Origin: Streptomyces catenulae
GTDB lineage: Bacteria > Actinomycetota > Actinomycetes > Streptomycetales > Streptomycetaceae
Reading direction: 5' to 3'
Assembly (NCBI RefSeq): GCF_000718015.1
Contig: NZ_JODY01000010.1
Location: 62,001 to 126,000, forward strand
Length of the DNA: 64,000 bases
The notes under the pieces were generated by a model, which was not told the DNA's origin, made no database searches, and worked only from the letters and a program-made list of their open reading frames with translations. Positions 34,578 through 42,266 of the stretch are shown piece after piece. The first letter of the stretch is position 1. Every line of letters starts with the position of its first letter. The position numbers and the translations under genes were made by a program.

Positions 34578-36162
34578 TCACGCCATCGTGGCGTAAAGGC
34601 GCTGGTCGGGCTCGCGCGCCTCTTCCCATACAGGGATGATCTCTATCCTTATCGGGCCCGGCCGCTCCGGCTGGTGCAGCACGATTCGCCCGATCAGCTT
34701 CCGAAGGATCAGGTTCCGCTCAGCGACGGTCAGCGTGTCCCACTCATCCAAGACACCCACCACGAGCGGCAGATAGTCCTCTGCCTCCGGCATTTCCTCG
34801 ACCTCGACAAGAGCCGAGATCCGTTCTGCGAGCGCGTCGCGTTCAGCGACCAGCTCGTCCCGCGCGGCCTCGAAGACGCCGTCCGGGTACTTGTCCGGGT
34901 CCTTCGCCGCATCGATGGCAAGCCGCGTCAGCGACGCCTCGACCTTGGCATGTTCGTTCTGCACCCTGGCCCGCTCGCGAGCAGCGCGCGCCCGGTCGTC
35001 GTTCCGACCGCTGCTCTCCAGCGGCGTCGACGGAGCCTCGTCGATCCCGCTGGCCCACTCGCCGAGCTTCTTGAGGGCCTCGGCGACGACCTCGGCACCG
35101 CGGGCCCAGACGCCCACGCACCCGGCATCCCCGTATTGAACTCGCCGTGAGCATCGGAATCCCGGATTGCCACGGCTGCTCGCCAGCGTTGCGGCTCCCG
35201 TGCACTGGCCGCAGCGCGTCAACCCGGTTACCTCCGAGCTGGGGAGGCGGCTGCGCGGGTGAGTGCCCGCGACCTGCTTGCGCCGCTTCTCGTACTCCTT
35301 CCATGTCTCGTCGCTGATGATCGCTTCCTGTGCGCCTGGCACAAGGTCGTAGTGGTTGCACTGGCCTTGATGCCTCCCGCGTGGGCAGTCCTCGCGTCGG
35401 ACGCGCAACAGGCCAGCCGCAAAGCCGCTGCCCATGTAGTACCGGAGACCTTCCAGCCCCCAGATGCCGCCGCGCGTGGTGGTGCAGCCGAGGCCGTTCA
35501 ACCACAGGGCCAGTACCTTGAATCCCTCCCCGTTCAAGTAGCGAGCGTAGAGTCTGGCTACGATGTCGCGCAGTTCCGGGTCGACTTCGTAGCGCTCTTG
35601 CTGGAGCACTCCGGTTGCCGGGTCGTACCGCTTGTGCCAGATGTAGCCGAACCGCGGTTTGCCCATCGCGGGGAGCTTGATGGCATGGCGGTATTCGTGT
35701 GCCTCCTTCCACTGCTCGCCGATTCGATCGGCCTCGAACGCGGCGACCTCGAAGAGCACGCCTCGGGTGAACCAGCCCGTGGCAGTGCGCGGGTCGGCGT
35801 CCTCGGTGGCCGAGTAGAGCTGGCCGCCGACCTTCTCGACGCGGGTGAGGTTGATCGCGGCGCCGTGTCGGCTGCGTCCGAATCTACTGAATTTCCATAC
35901 CGCAATCTCTTGGGCCAAACCGGCCTCAATGGCCGCGATGGCCTTCATGATCTTGCGGTGCAAGTTGGTACCCGTGACATCGAGGCCGACGACCCACTGA
36001 ACGATGTTTCGACCCGTTCGCTTCGCTTCGCCCAGTCCTCAATGGACGCTTCTGAAGCTCGGGGCTGATCTTCTCTTCTTTCCAGGTCGAGACCCGGATG
36101 TAACCGATAGCGGGGGTGAGTTGCTCCCGTCTGAAAGGGAGAGGTATCTGCCCTGTTGTCAC
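34578..36162 (-). pseudogene. Large serine integrase, disrupted by frameshifts
   Basis: The N-terminal frame from GTG 36162 gives the resolvase start A-I-G-Y-I-R-V-S-T-W-K-E-E-K-I-S-P-E-L-Q with the catalytic Ser, but it runs out of frame near 36,050. The remaining 460 residues (from about 36,010 down to 34,578) are in another frame: V-V-G-L-D-V-T-G-T-N, W-K-F-S-R-F-G-R-S-R-H-G, the recombinase domain, a zinc ribbon (R-C-G-Q-C and F-R-C-S-R-R) and a coiled coil. The sequence between the breaks has I-E-D-W-A-K in the third frame. So catalytic Ser and DNA-binding domains are no longer joined, and excision should be lost. Complete length would be about 528 residues. Confidence 0.88.
36017..36031. 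repeat. Triple TTCGC repeat at the integrase frameshift
   Basis: Three head-to-tail copies of TTCGC (GCGAA on the coding strand). Removing one copy restores the reading of the expected K-R-T-G-R-N-I-V frame, so slippage gaining one 5-bp copy is the likely lesion. Confidence 0.7.
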
Positions 36163-36238
36163 AGTGCCTTCTGTTCCGCTTCTGGATTGGCCGCGGTCAC
36201 AGTGTGATCACGTTGCCCGCGACCGGCTCGGCGTGACC

Positions 36239-36523
36239 CTAGCGGCGGCCGGGGTTCGGCGGGGCGGGGGCGTCGAGCAGGCCGCGCGCGACGTGGTCGA
36301 GCGCTAGCTCATATCCGGCGCGGTGGGAGGTGGCGAGTTGGTCGTCGAAGATGTGGTGGGCGCGGTCAACAGAAGCCGCGACGATTCCGGGGACGGCCAC
36401 CAAGCCCATGATGATGCCGACGTTCATAACGGCGTTGCGGCTGTCGCCGATCAAGCCGATGAGTGCCACAGCAATGCCGGAAATGAGCAGCGCGATAGCG
36501 CACGCGGGCAGGTGGCGTCGCAT
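36239..36523 (-). CDS. Small two-helix membrane protein
   Basis: 94 residues with two hydrophobic segments (A-C-A-I-A-L-L-I-S-G-I-A-V-A-L-I-G and G-I-I-M-G-L-V-A-V-P-G-I-V-A) and a hydrophilic C-terminus. A strong GGAGGT lies 9-10 nt before ATG 36523. It is within the prophage, next to the integrase and on the same strand. Possible superinfection-exclusion or unknown lysogeny protein; no family recognised. Confidence 0.6.
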   Translation of the reverse strand: MRRHLPACAIALLISGIAVALIGLIGDSRNAVMNVGIIMGLVAVPGIVAASVDRAHHIFDDQLATSHRAGYELALDHVARGLLDAPAPPNPGRR

Positions 36524-36542
36524 TTGGGGATGACCTCCGTAC

Positions 36543-36734
36543 AAGGGCACCCAGCGCCAGTACGACGACAAGGAGGGCAACCGCCGGTCCTCGTACGACA
36601 TCCAGGCCGACGAAGTCGCCCCGTCCCTGCTGCGCGCCACCGCCGTCGTCACCAAGACCACCGGCACCCCCGCAGGCGACACCCCCAGGTCGAGCAACTG
36701 GAGCCAGCAACCGGCCTTCCGACGCCTGGAATAA
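36543..36734 (+). pseudogene. Single-stranded DNA-binding protein, C-terminal remnant
   Basis: A 63-codon open stretch reading Q-R-Q-Y-D-D-K-E-G-N-R-R-S-S-Y-D, then A-D-E-V-A-P-S-L-L-R-A-T-A, which matches the last part of the OB fold and the beta-strand after it in SSB proteins. The first 70 or so residues are missing and no start codon or ribosome binding site precedes it. Points to loss of a phage or element replication module. Confidence 0.7.
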
Positions 36735-36840
36735 CCATCGGGACCAGGCCCCTTTCTAGCCTCGCGACGACCCGCGCGCGACCGGTCGCTGCCCGCCCCG
36801 CGCACGACCGCCCTCGACCTCACCGCAAGGAGCCCCACCC

Positions 36841-37134
36841 ATGAACCGCCGCACCGCCCGGACACAGGAACGCACCGCCCGCCGCGACTCCCTACTCGTC
36901 CTGCTCTCCCGGGCGCAGCGCGAGCGGGCCTTGTCCCCGGCCGAGGGGGCGCTGCTGCGCGCGCACGTGGAAGCCGAGATGGTCGAGGGCGACCGGTTCC
37001 GCCGGGAGGCGGGCGGGCAGCAGGCTGCCGTTCGCCGGTTGCATCAGCGCCTCGACGCCGCCGAGCAGGCCATTGTCGAGGCCGAGCGGCGCGCCGAGCA
37101 GGCTGAACAGGCCCTCGCTGAGGCGCAGCGGTGA
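36841..37134 (+). CDS. Phage small coiled-coil protein
   Basis: 97 residues, almost entirely alpha-helical: basic N-terminus, then a long Ala/Glu/Gln/Arg heptad region (A-E-Q-A-I-V-E-A-E-R-R-A-E-Q). AAGGAG precedes ATG 36841. Overlaps the next gene by 4 nt (GTGA). Typical of early genes in Streptomyces phages, with no known role. Confidence 0.7.
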   Translation: MNRRTARTQERTARRDSLLVLLSRAQRERALSPAEGALLRAHVEAEMVEGDRFRREAGGQQAAVRRLHQRLDAAEQAIVEAERRAEQAEQALAEAQR

Positions 37135-37331
37135 CCACGACGGCCGTCCGGTGCGCGCACGGCTACGGCCTGCTGCGTGACTCGTGCCCTGGATGCGACG
37201 CCGAGCAGGAACGCCCCCATCCGGCCGACCCGGTGCGCGTCATCCCGTCATGGGCCACCCGCCCGCACCGGCGGTGCCGCCGCTGCGCCCCGCGCCCATC
37301 CCACCCGATCCACCGCCAGCCCACCCCGTGA
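37131..37331 (+). CDS. Phage small zinc-binding protein
   Basis: 66 residues from GTG 37131. The N-terminus has C-A-H-G-Y-G-L-L-R-D-S-C-P-G-C-D, a Cys3His-type zinc knuckle, and a second C-R-R-C pair follows. Possibly nucleic-acid binding. Coupled to both neighbours by 4-nt overlaps. Unknown function. Confidence 0.65.
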   Translation: MTTTAVRCAHGYGLLRDSCPGCDAEQERPHPADPVRVIPSWATRPHRRCRRCAPRPSHPIHRQPTP

Positions 37332-38133
37332 CCGCGCCGGGCGCAGCACCGCGCCCCGGCCGCCCGTCGAGGAGACCCGCCGTGCCGCACCCGCGCGCCC
37401 ACCAGGCCGCCGCCCACCTCGCCACCATCCGCCAGCACTGGGGCGAACTGCTGCTCGCCATCGAGACCATGCCGGCCGATGTGTGGCCGCCACGGCAGCT
37501 CGCGCACACGCTGCGCCCCGCCGACGAGGACACGCTCGACGTCGCCGACCGAGCGCCGCTGGTCCTGCGCCAGCACCCGGCCCCGGTCAACCTTGACGCC
37601 CTCGACACCGGCCTCGCCGTCGAGCGGGCACTGTTCGACCTCGCCGACACCCTCGCCGCCGCCGTCCAGCGGACCGCGCTCGACCCGCGACGCTGGACGT
37701 TCCGGAGCCCCACCGACCCGGGCAGCCGCGCGTACGGCCTGCACTGGGCCGCCCTGTACGTCGAGGGGCGCGTAGTCGACGAGGACGCCGAGCCGCGCGC
37801 CGAGGCGCCATCCGCACCCCTCCCCGAACAACTACTGCACGAGGCACACCGCGTCACTGATCAGGCCGCCAGCCGCCTGCTGCACACGCTCAACCTCGAC
37901 CAGCGCACCACGCCCGTGCCCGACCCGCCGTGCCCGAGGTGCGGTGGGGCTCTTAGCCTGCACGCTGGTCCAGGCCAGAAGCCGAGCGTCACGTGCGGCA
38001 CGGGCCACCGCTGCCCCGCCCCGTGCCGCTCGACCTCACCCGTCGACGGATGTGGCAGTGGCATGACCTGCTCGCCCTGGTAACCGCGCTGGCCGAAGCA
38101 GACCAGGAGAAGGCGCTCCCTACGGCCACGTGA
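37328..38133 (+). pseudogene. Phage protein with zinc ribbon, frameshifted near its end
   Basis: From GTG 37328 the frame gives a helical protein (A-A-A-H-L-A-T-I-R-Q-H-W-G-E-L-L-L-A-I-E) ending in a zinc ribbon (C-P-R-C-G-G ... C-G-T-G-H-R-C-P-A). It then reads unconvincing sequence to a stop at 38083. One base added to the C run at 38,019-38,022 moves it into the frame R-R-R-M-W-Q-W-H-D-L-L-A-L-V-T-A-L-A-E-A, a well-formed helix ending at 38133. So about 38 C-terminal residues are out of frame. Similar proteins occur in the early region of Streptomyces phages; function unknown. Confidence 0.65.
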
Positions 38134-38263
38134 CCGAGGCAAGCCGTACGTATCACCCGCCATCGTGGGGCCCAACACCCCTTCGACGCCCACCGCCTAC
38201 GGCCGACCCGGAACGGCACAACTGCAACCACACGAGCGCGCCCAGTCATTTACCCCGGACGCA

Positions 38264-38295
38264 GATTGGCCGCCAGCTAACGCTGGCGGCCAATC
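38264..38295. terminator. Hairpin downstream of the lectin gene
   Basis: 14-bp perfect stem GATTGGCCGCCAGC-TAAC-GCTGGCGGCCAATC. It lies between the early genes (plus) and the lectin gene (minus), so it can end both transcripts. Confidence 0.65.
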
Positions 38296-38330
38296 AAAAA
38301 GCGTGGAGCTTTAGAGCTACTCCCTAGGAG

Positions 38331-38792
38331 TTAGTTCCACCGCTGATACTTACCACCGTTGTCAGCCTTCGTGTAGACAGAGCCGGACGCGTTACTGTCC
38401 AAGACGAGTCCGGTAGCCTTATTCTTCAAACGCCACCCGGTGGCAGTCTTCGTCTCGTGCCACTTCTGGTTATTTCCGCCATTGCAGGAAATCGCGTAGA
38501 CGGAACCGTTGGCCTTACTGTCCAAGCAGTGGGAACCCGTGCCATAGCCGTTCCATGCGAGCGTGAATGTGCCGTCGGAGTTCTTGGTCTCATCCCATCC
38601 GCCAGCATTACGGCTATCCGTGAGAACCTTACTCCCAGTGCCAGTTATACCGGTGTCCACGCCGAGCCAACGGCCGGTCGCCGCGTTTTTCCATGTGGTG
38701 CTATGCGACGCAGCTACGGCGCTACCCGAAACCGCCACCAAGGCCGCAGAGGCCAGCACGGTAGTAGAAACGATCACCGTCAAGCGCTTCAT
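38331..38792 (-). CDS. Secreted ricin-type beta-trefoil lectin
   Basis: 153 residues. Signal peptide (M-K-R-L-T-V-I-V-S-T-T-V-L-A-S-A-A-L then A-V-A-A). The mature part is a single ricin-B-like domain: T-W-K-N-A-A-T-G-R-W-L-G, H-C-L-D-S-K-A-N-G, N-N-Q-K-W-H and the final Y-Q-R-W-N, which are Q-x-W repeats of the beta-trefoil. One Cys pair may form a disulfide. It should be exported and bind sugars. GC and codon use are clearly lower than in the phage genes around it, so it was acquired separately (a moron or cargo gene). ATG 38792 chosen to give a normal signal peptide; 38816 is an alternative. Confidence 0.83.
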   Translation of the reverse strand: MKRLTVIVSTTVLASAALVAVSGSAVAASHSTTWKNAATGRWLGVDTGITGTGSKVLTDSRNAGGWDETKNSDGTFTLAWNGYGTGSHCLDSKANGSVYAISCNGGNNQKWHETKTATGWRLKNKATGLVLDSNASGSVYTKADNGGKYQRWN

Positions 38793-38816
38793 TTTCACAA
38801 AATCCCCCATATGCAA

Positions 38817-39185
38817 GAATGCTATTACCGCACGTCTAAATAAATTAGCCTACCCCCATTTTCGCCATGACAGCGAGAGCGGGGGACAGCGCATTGATGA
38901 CCGAACAATGCCCAAACAAGCTAACAACGTCGATCATGATCCACAAGGGTATAAATAAGACTCCACATTGACACCTAATGCCCGAAATAGGGCACTTTAA
39001 CCCATACGTGTTCGGACATATTTTCGCCGACCCGTCAACCTCCTCGCGGTTTCAACGATCCGCCGCGCATCGACTCGCCGACCCTTGTCGACCGCAGCCA
39101 GGGTCGGCTCTGATAAGATCAAAAATTGCCCAACTTTAGACTCGGAAAGCCTGGGGTGTTGGAGTGTCCAGCTGGAGGCAGGGAA
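38817..39185. other. AT-rich intergenic region with a possible HTH remnant
   Basis: About 370 bp of clearly lower GC between the divergent lectin and phosphatidyltransferase genes, which must hold both promoters. On the minus strand 38,997-39,120 an open frame reads S-E-P-T-L-A-A-V-D-K-G-R-R-V-D, similar to the end of an XRE-type helix-turn-helix, but no full domain or start site is visible. Confidence 0.4.
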
Positions 39186-39782
39186 GTGAAAAACGAGCAC
39201 TTTGACAAGGTGTTGACAATCCCCAACGCGTTGAGCGCACTGCGCGTTGCCGGAGTTCCAGTATTTCTGTGGCTCGTCCTTCAGCCTTACTTTGACTCTC
39301 CAAGCCTTGACGGTTGGGCGATCGCTTTGCTGGCTATTAGCGGGGTGACCGATTACCTGGACGGGAAGTTGGCCCGTCGTTGGAATCAGGTAACTCGCCT
39401 CGGTCAGATTCTAGATCCAGCCGCCGATCGGCTTTATACCATCTCTACGCTACTTGCGCTACTCTTGAGGGATGTTATCCCTTTGTGGTTCCTGCTGCTA
39501 CTTGTCGCGCGCGACATATTCATGTTCATCAATATCGCCACCTTGCGAAGAATCGGATACAGCCCTCTTCAGGTCAGCTTCATCGGGAAAGCGGCTACAT
39601 TCAACCTGATGTATGCATTTCCACTACTCCTCCTTGCTGACGGAGGCAATTCCCTGGCCGACTATGCGCGCGCAATCGGGTGGGCGCTCGCGTTTTGGGG
39701 GGCCGCACTGTACTGGTGGTCGGCGGCGCTTTACACGGCACAGGTGCGCAGCCTGAGGCTGAGTTCCCGCGAGGAGGCGTAG
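39186..39782 (+). CDS. CDP-alcohol phosphatidyltransferase (PgsA/CLS-like)
   Basis: 198 residues with about six membrane helices. The complete family signature D-x2-D-G-x2-A-R-x8-G-x3-D-x3-D is present (D-Y-L-D-G-K-L-A-R-R, then G-Q-I-L-D-P-A-A-D), with the four Asp that bind Mg and CDP-diacylglycerol. It would make an anionic phospholipid such as phosphatidylglycerolphosphate or cardiolipin. GTG 39186 is preceded by GGAGGCAGGGA. Codon use is unlike the high-GC phage genes, so it is an acquired cargo gene. Finding such an enzyme inside a prophage is unusual. Substrate alcohol not determined. Confidence 0.85.
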   Translation: MKNEHFDKVLTIPNALSALRVAGVPVFLWLVLQPYFDSPSLDGWAIALLAISGVTDYLDGKLARRWNQVTRLGQILDPAADRLYTISTLLALLLRDVIPLWFLLLLVARDIFMFINIATLRRIGYSPLQVSFIGKAATFNLMYAFPLLLLADGGNSLADYARAIGWALAFWGAALYWWSAALYTAQVRSLRLSSREEA

Positions 39783-39947
39783 GGCGCTCGTTTCTGCCAG
39801 TTAGTGCGCAGCGAAGGGCCCTACAGCCTCGCTTGGGCGCAGATCCTGCCACCACGCACGCGGCGGCAGGGGTCCTTTCCGGCATTCCGACTACCGATCG
39901 CCGCCGAGCACGGCGCCGGACCTGACATCGCATGTATCCCCGTCCCC

Positions 39948-40175
39948 GTGAACGACGTTCGAGGAGGGCTGCCAGACTGGGATTATCGCGAATTGGTCGC
40001 AGACAAGGAAAAGGCCGTCGACAACAGCCGCAACCAGTGCAGCGCCATCAACGGCAAGGCCGACAAGGTGGATTGGTCGGCGCAGCAGCGGTTCGGCACC
40101 AGCTCGCACGAGGTGAGCACCGCCGAGGCGAAGCAGATCAACACCGCGCTGGCGACGTTCTGCAAGACCGCCTGA
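39948..40175 (+). CDS. Hypothetical protein fragment upstream of terminase
   Basis: 75 residues from GTG 39948 (the frame is open to about 39,804 but without a start site). Soluble: K-E-K-A-V-D-N-S-R-N-Q-C-S-A-I-N, ending N-T-A-L-A-T-F-C-K-T-A. Looks like the C-terminal part of a longer phage protein; two Cys. No family recognised. Confidence 0.4.
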   Translation: MNDVRGGLPDWDYRELVADKEKAVDNSRNQCSAINGKADKVDWSAQQRFGTSSHEVSTAEAKQINTALATFCKTA

Positions 40176-40245
40176 GCCACTTCCTCGACGGCCCGGCCCC
40201 TGCCCCGCAGGTGCCGGGCCGCTCGCATGTCCGGGAGGTGAGCAC

Positions 40246-40776
40246 ATGGCCGCGCCCATCTCCGAGGAGGACCGGGAGCAGGTGCGCCGCCTGCACGCCG
40301 ACGGGCAGTCCCGGAATCAGATCGCGCGCGCCATCGGGCGCAGCAGCTCGACCGTGTCGAAGATCGCGCGGGATGAGGGGCTGCGGTTCGAGGGCGGCGC
40401 CCGGGTCGCCCCGGCCACCGCCGCGCGACAGCTCGACCTCGCCGAGCAGCGCCGACAGCTCGTCGGCCGCCTCTACGCCCGCGCCTCCGCCAACCTCGAC
40501 CGCGTCGAGGCCCCCGAATACGTGCGCGCCGAACTTCTTCCGTCCGGCCGCACCGTCCGCGTCATCTCCGCCGAACCGCCCGCCCAGGATGAGCGCCATC
40601 ACTCCCAGGCCATCGGCTCGTACCTGTCGAGCGCTGCGCGGCTCGCGGAGATCGACGCAGGCACCGGCGCGGGCGAGGTCCGTTCGATGCTCACCGACCT
40701 TGCCCGCGGCCTGCGCGCCGCGTTCGTCGACGACCACCAGGCCGACGCGGACGAGGGGGCCGACACCGGGGGGTGA
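40246..40776 (+). CDS. Phage terminase small subunit (HTH)
   Basis: 176 residues. The N-terminal 45 residues are a homeodomain-like helix-turn-helix (H-A-D-G-Q-S-R-N-Q-I-A-R-A-I-G-R-S-S-S-T-V), which recognises the packaging site; the rest is helical oligomerisation sequence. GGGAGGTG precedes ATG 40246. It lies 3 bp ahead of the large-subunit gene, the standard order. Confidence 0.85.
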   Translation: MAAPISEEDREQVRRLHADGQSRNQIARAIGRSSSTVSKIARDEGLRFEGGARVAPATAARQLDLAEQRRQLVGRLYARASANLDRVEAPEYVRAELLPSGRTVRVISAEPPAQDERHHSQAIGSYLSSAARLAEIDAGTGAGEVRSMLTDLARGLRAAFVDDHQADADEGADTGG

Positions 40777-40779
40777 GCG

Positions 40780-42033
40780 GTGGTGCTCGACTCCCTGCCC
40801 CTGTCGCGGAAACAGCTTCGTTCCATCGCGCAGGCCACCGCCCGTATCTGCCTCTGGCACGGCGCGGTTCGCTCCGGGAAGACCGTCGCGAGCCTGCTCG
40901 CCTTCGTCCTGGCCGTCGCCGAGGCCCCGCCGTCCGGCCTGATCGTGATCTGTGGCCGCTCGCTCCAGACGATCGAACGCAACTGCCTCGAACCCCTCGC
41001 CGACGAGGCACTGTTCGGGCCGGTCGCCCGGCAGGTGCGGCACACCCGCGGCGCGACCACGGCCGTCATCCTCGGCCGCACCGTCCACCTGATCGGCGCC
41101 GCTGACGCGCGCGCCGAGGGACGCCTGCGCGGCCTGACCGCGTGCCTGGCGTACGTGGACGAGGCGACGCTGCTCCCCGAAGGGTTCTGGACACAGCTTC
41201 TCGCCCGCCTCTCCGTGCCCGGCGCCCGGTTGCTGGCCACCACCAACCCGGACGGGCCGCGGCACTGGCTGAAGACGGGATATCTCGACCGCGAGCACGA
41301 ACTCGACCTGCGCTCGTGGCACTTCCGCCTCGAAGACAACCCGTCGCTTTCCCCGGCCTATGTCGCCTCGCTCGCCGCCGAGTACGTCGGCTTGTGGAAG
41401 CGCCGCATGATCGACGGGGCGTGGTGCGTGGCCGAAGGCGCCGTGTACGACATGTGGGACGAGCAGCAGCACGTCGTCGACAAGCTGCCCCCGATCGCCC
41501 GGCACTGGCTCGGGATCGACTACGGCACCACCAATGCCACGTCCGCGGTGCTGCTCGGCCTCGGCGACGACAACCGGCTGTACGCGGTCGCCGAGTGGCG
41601 CCATGACTCCCGTGCCACGCGGCGCCAGATGACCGACGCGCAGTACAGCACCGCCATACGCCGCTGGCTTGCCGAACTCGACGTCGAACCCGCGTGGACG
41701 TTCGTCGACCCGTCCGCCGCAAGCTTCTCCACCCAGTTGTGGACGGACGGGCACCCCGGCATCGCACGGGCCCGAAACGAAGTCCTCGACGGCATCCGGT
41801 CCGTATCGACCGCGCTCGACTCCGGCCTGCTCCGCGTCCACTCCTCATGCCAGGGGCTGCTCTCCGAGTTGCCCGGCTACGCATGGGACCCCGCCGCATC
41901 CGACCGCGGCGAAGACCGCCCCATCAAGCGCGATGACCACTCCGCCGACGCGCTGCGCTACGCCGTCCACTCCACCGCGCACGAGTGGCGCCACCTCACC
42001 CCCGCCCCAACCCCCGAGGAGGCCACTCCATGA
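40780..42033 (+). CDS. Phage terminase large subunit
   Basis: 417 residues. N-terminal packaging ATPase with Walker A G-A-V-R-S-G-K-T (near residue 28) and Walker B C-L-A-Y-V-D-E-A-T (near 125); C-terminal nuclease with D-Y-G-T-T-N (near 247) and a late D-D-H-S-A-D. PBSX-type terminase. It pumps DNA into the prohead and cuts it. Either GTG 40780 or 40783 is the start. The stop overlaps the next ATG (ATGA). Frame intact. Confidence 0.95.
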   Translation: MVLDSLPLSRKQLRSIAQATARICLWHGAVRSGKTVASLLAFVLAVAEAPPSGLIVICGRSLQTIERNCLEPLADEALFGPVARQVRHTRGATTAVILGRTVHLIGAADARAEGRLRGLTACLAYVDEATLLPEGFWTQLLARLSVPGARLLATTNPDGPRHWLKTGYLDREHELDLRSWHFRLEDNPSLSPAYVASLAAEYVGLWKRRMIDGAWCVAEGAVYDMWDEQQHVVDKLPPIARHWLGIDYGTTNATSAVLLGLGDDNRLYAVAEWRHDSRATRRQMTDAQYSTAIRRWLAELDVEPAWTFVDPSAASFSTQLWTDGHPGIARARNEVLDGIRSVSTALDSGLLRVHSSCQGLLSELPGYAWDPAASDRGEDRPIKRDDHSADALRYAVHSTAHEWRHLTPAPTPEEATP

Positions 42034-42266
42034 GCCCGACCACGATCCCCGCCGTGATCACCAACGCGCAGAAGCAGGCCGCCATTCGCGCCTTCGGCAT
42101 CCCCGCGTCGCTGGTGTGCGAGATAACCCTGCACGCCACCGAAGGCGTGCGGGCCGAACTGTTCCTGCGTGACCGCGAGGGCCGCATCGTTTCGCACGGC
42201 GGTGACCCGCTGACCACCACGCTGCGAATCCCGTACGGGGAGGTGAGCGCGGATGCCGCTGCCTGA
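42030..42266 (+). CDS. Small phage protein between terminase and portal
   Basis: 78 residues from ATG 42030 (overlapping the terminase stop). Predicted small alpha/beta protein (I-T-N-A-Q-K-Q-A-A-I-R-A-F-G, then R-A-E-L-F-L-R-D-R-E-G-R-I). Found at this place in other Streptomyces siphoviruses of the same head type. Function unknown. Confidence 0.72.
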   Translation: MSPTTIPAVITNAQKQAAIRAFGIPASLVCEITLHATEGVRAELFLRDREGRIVSHGGDPLTTTLRIPYGEVSADAAA

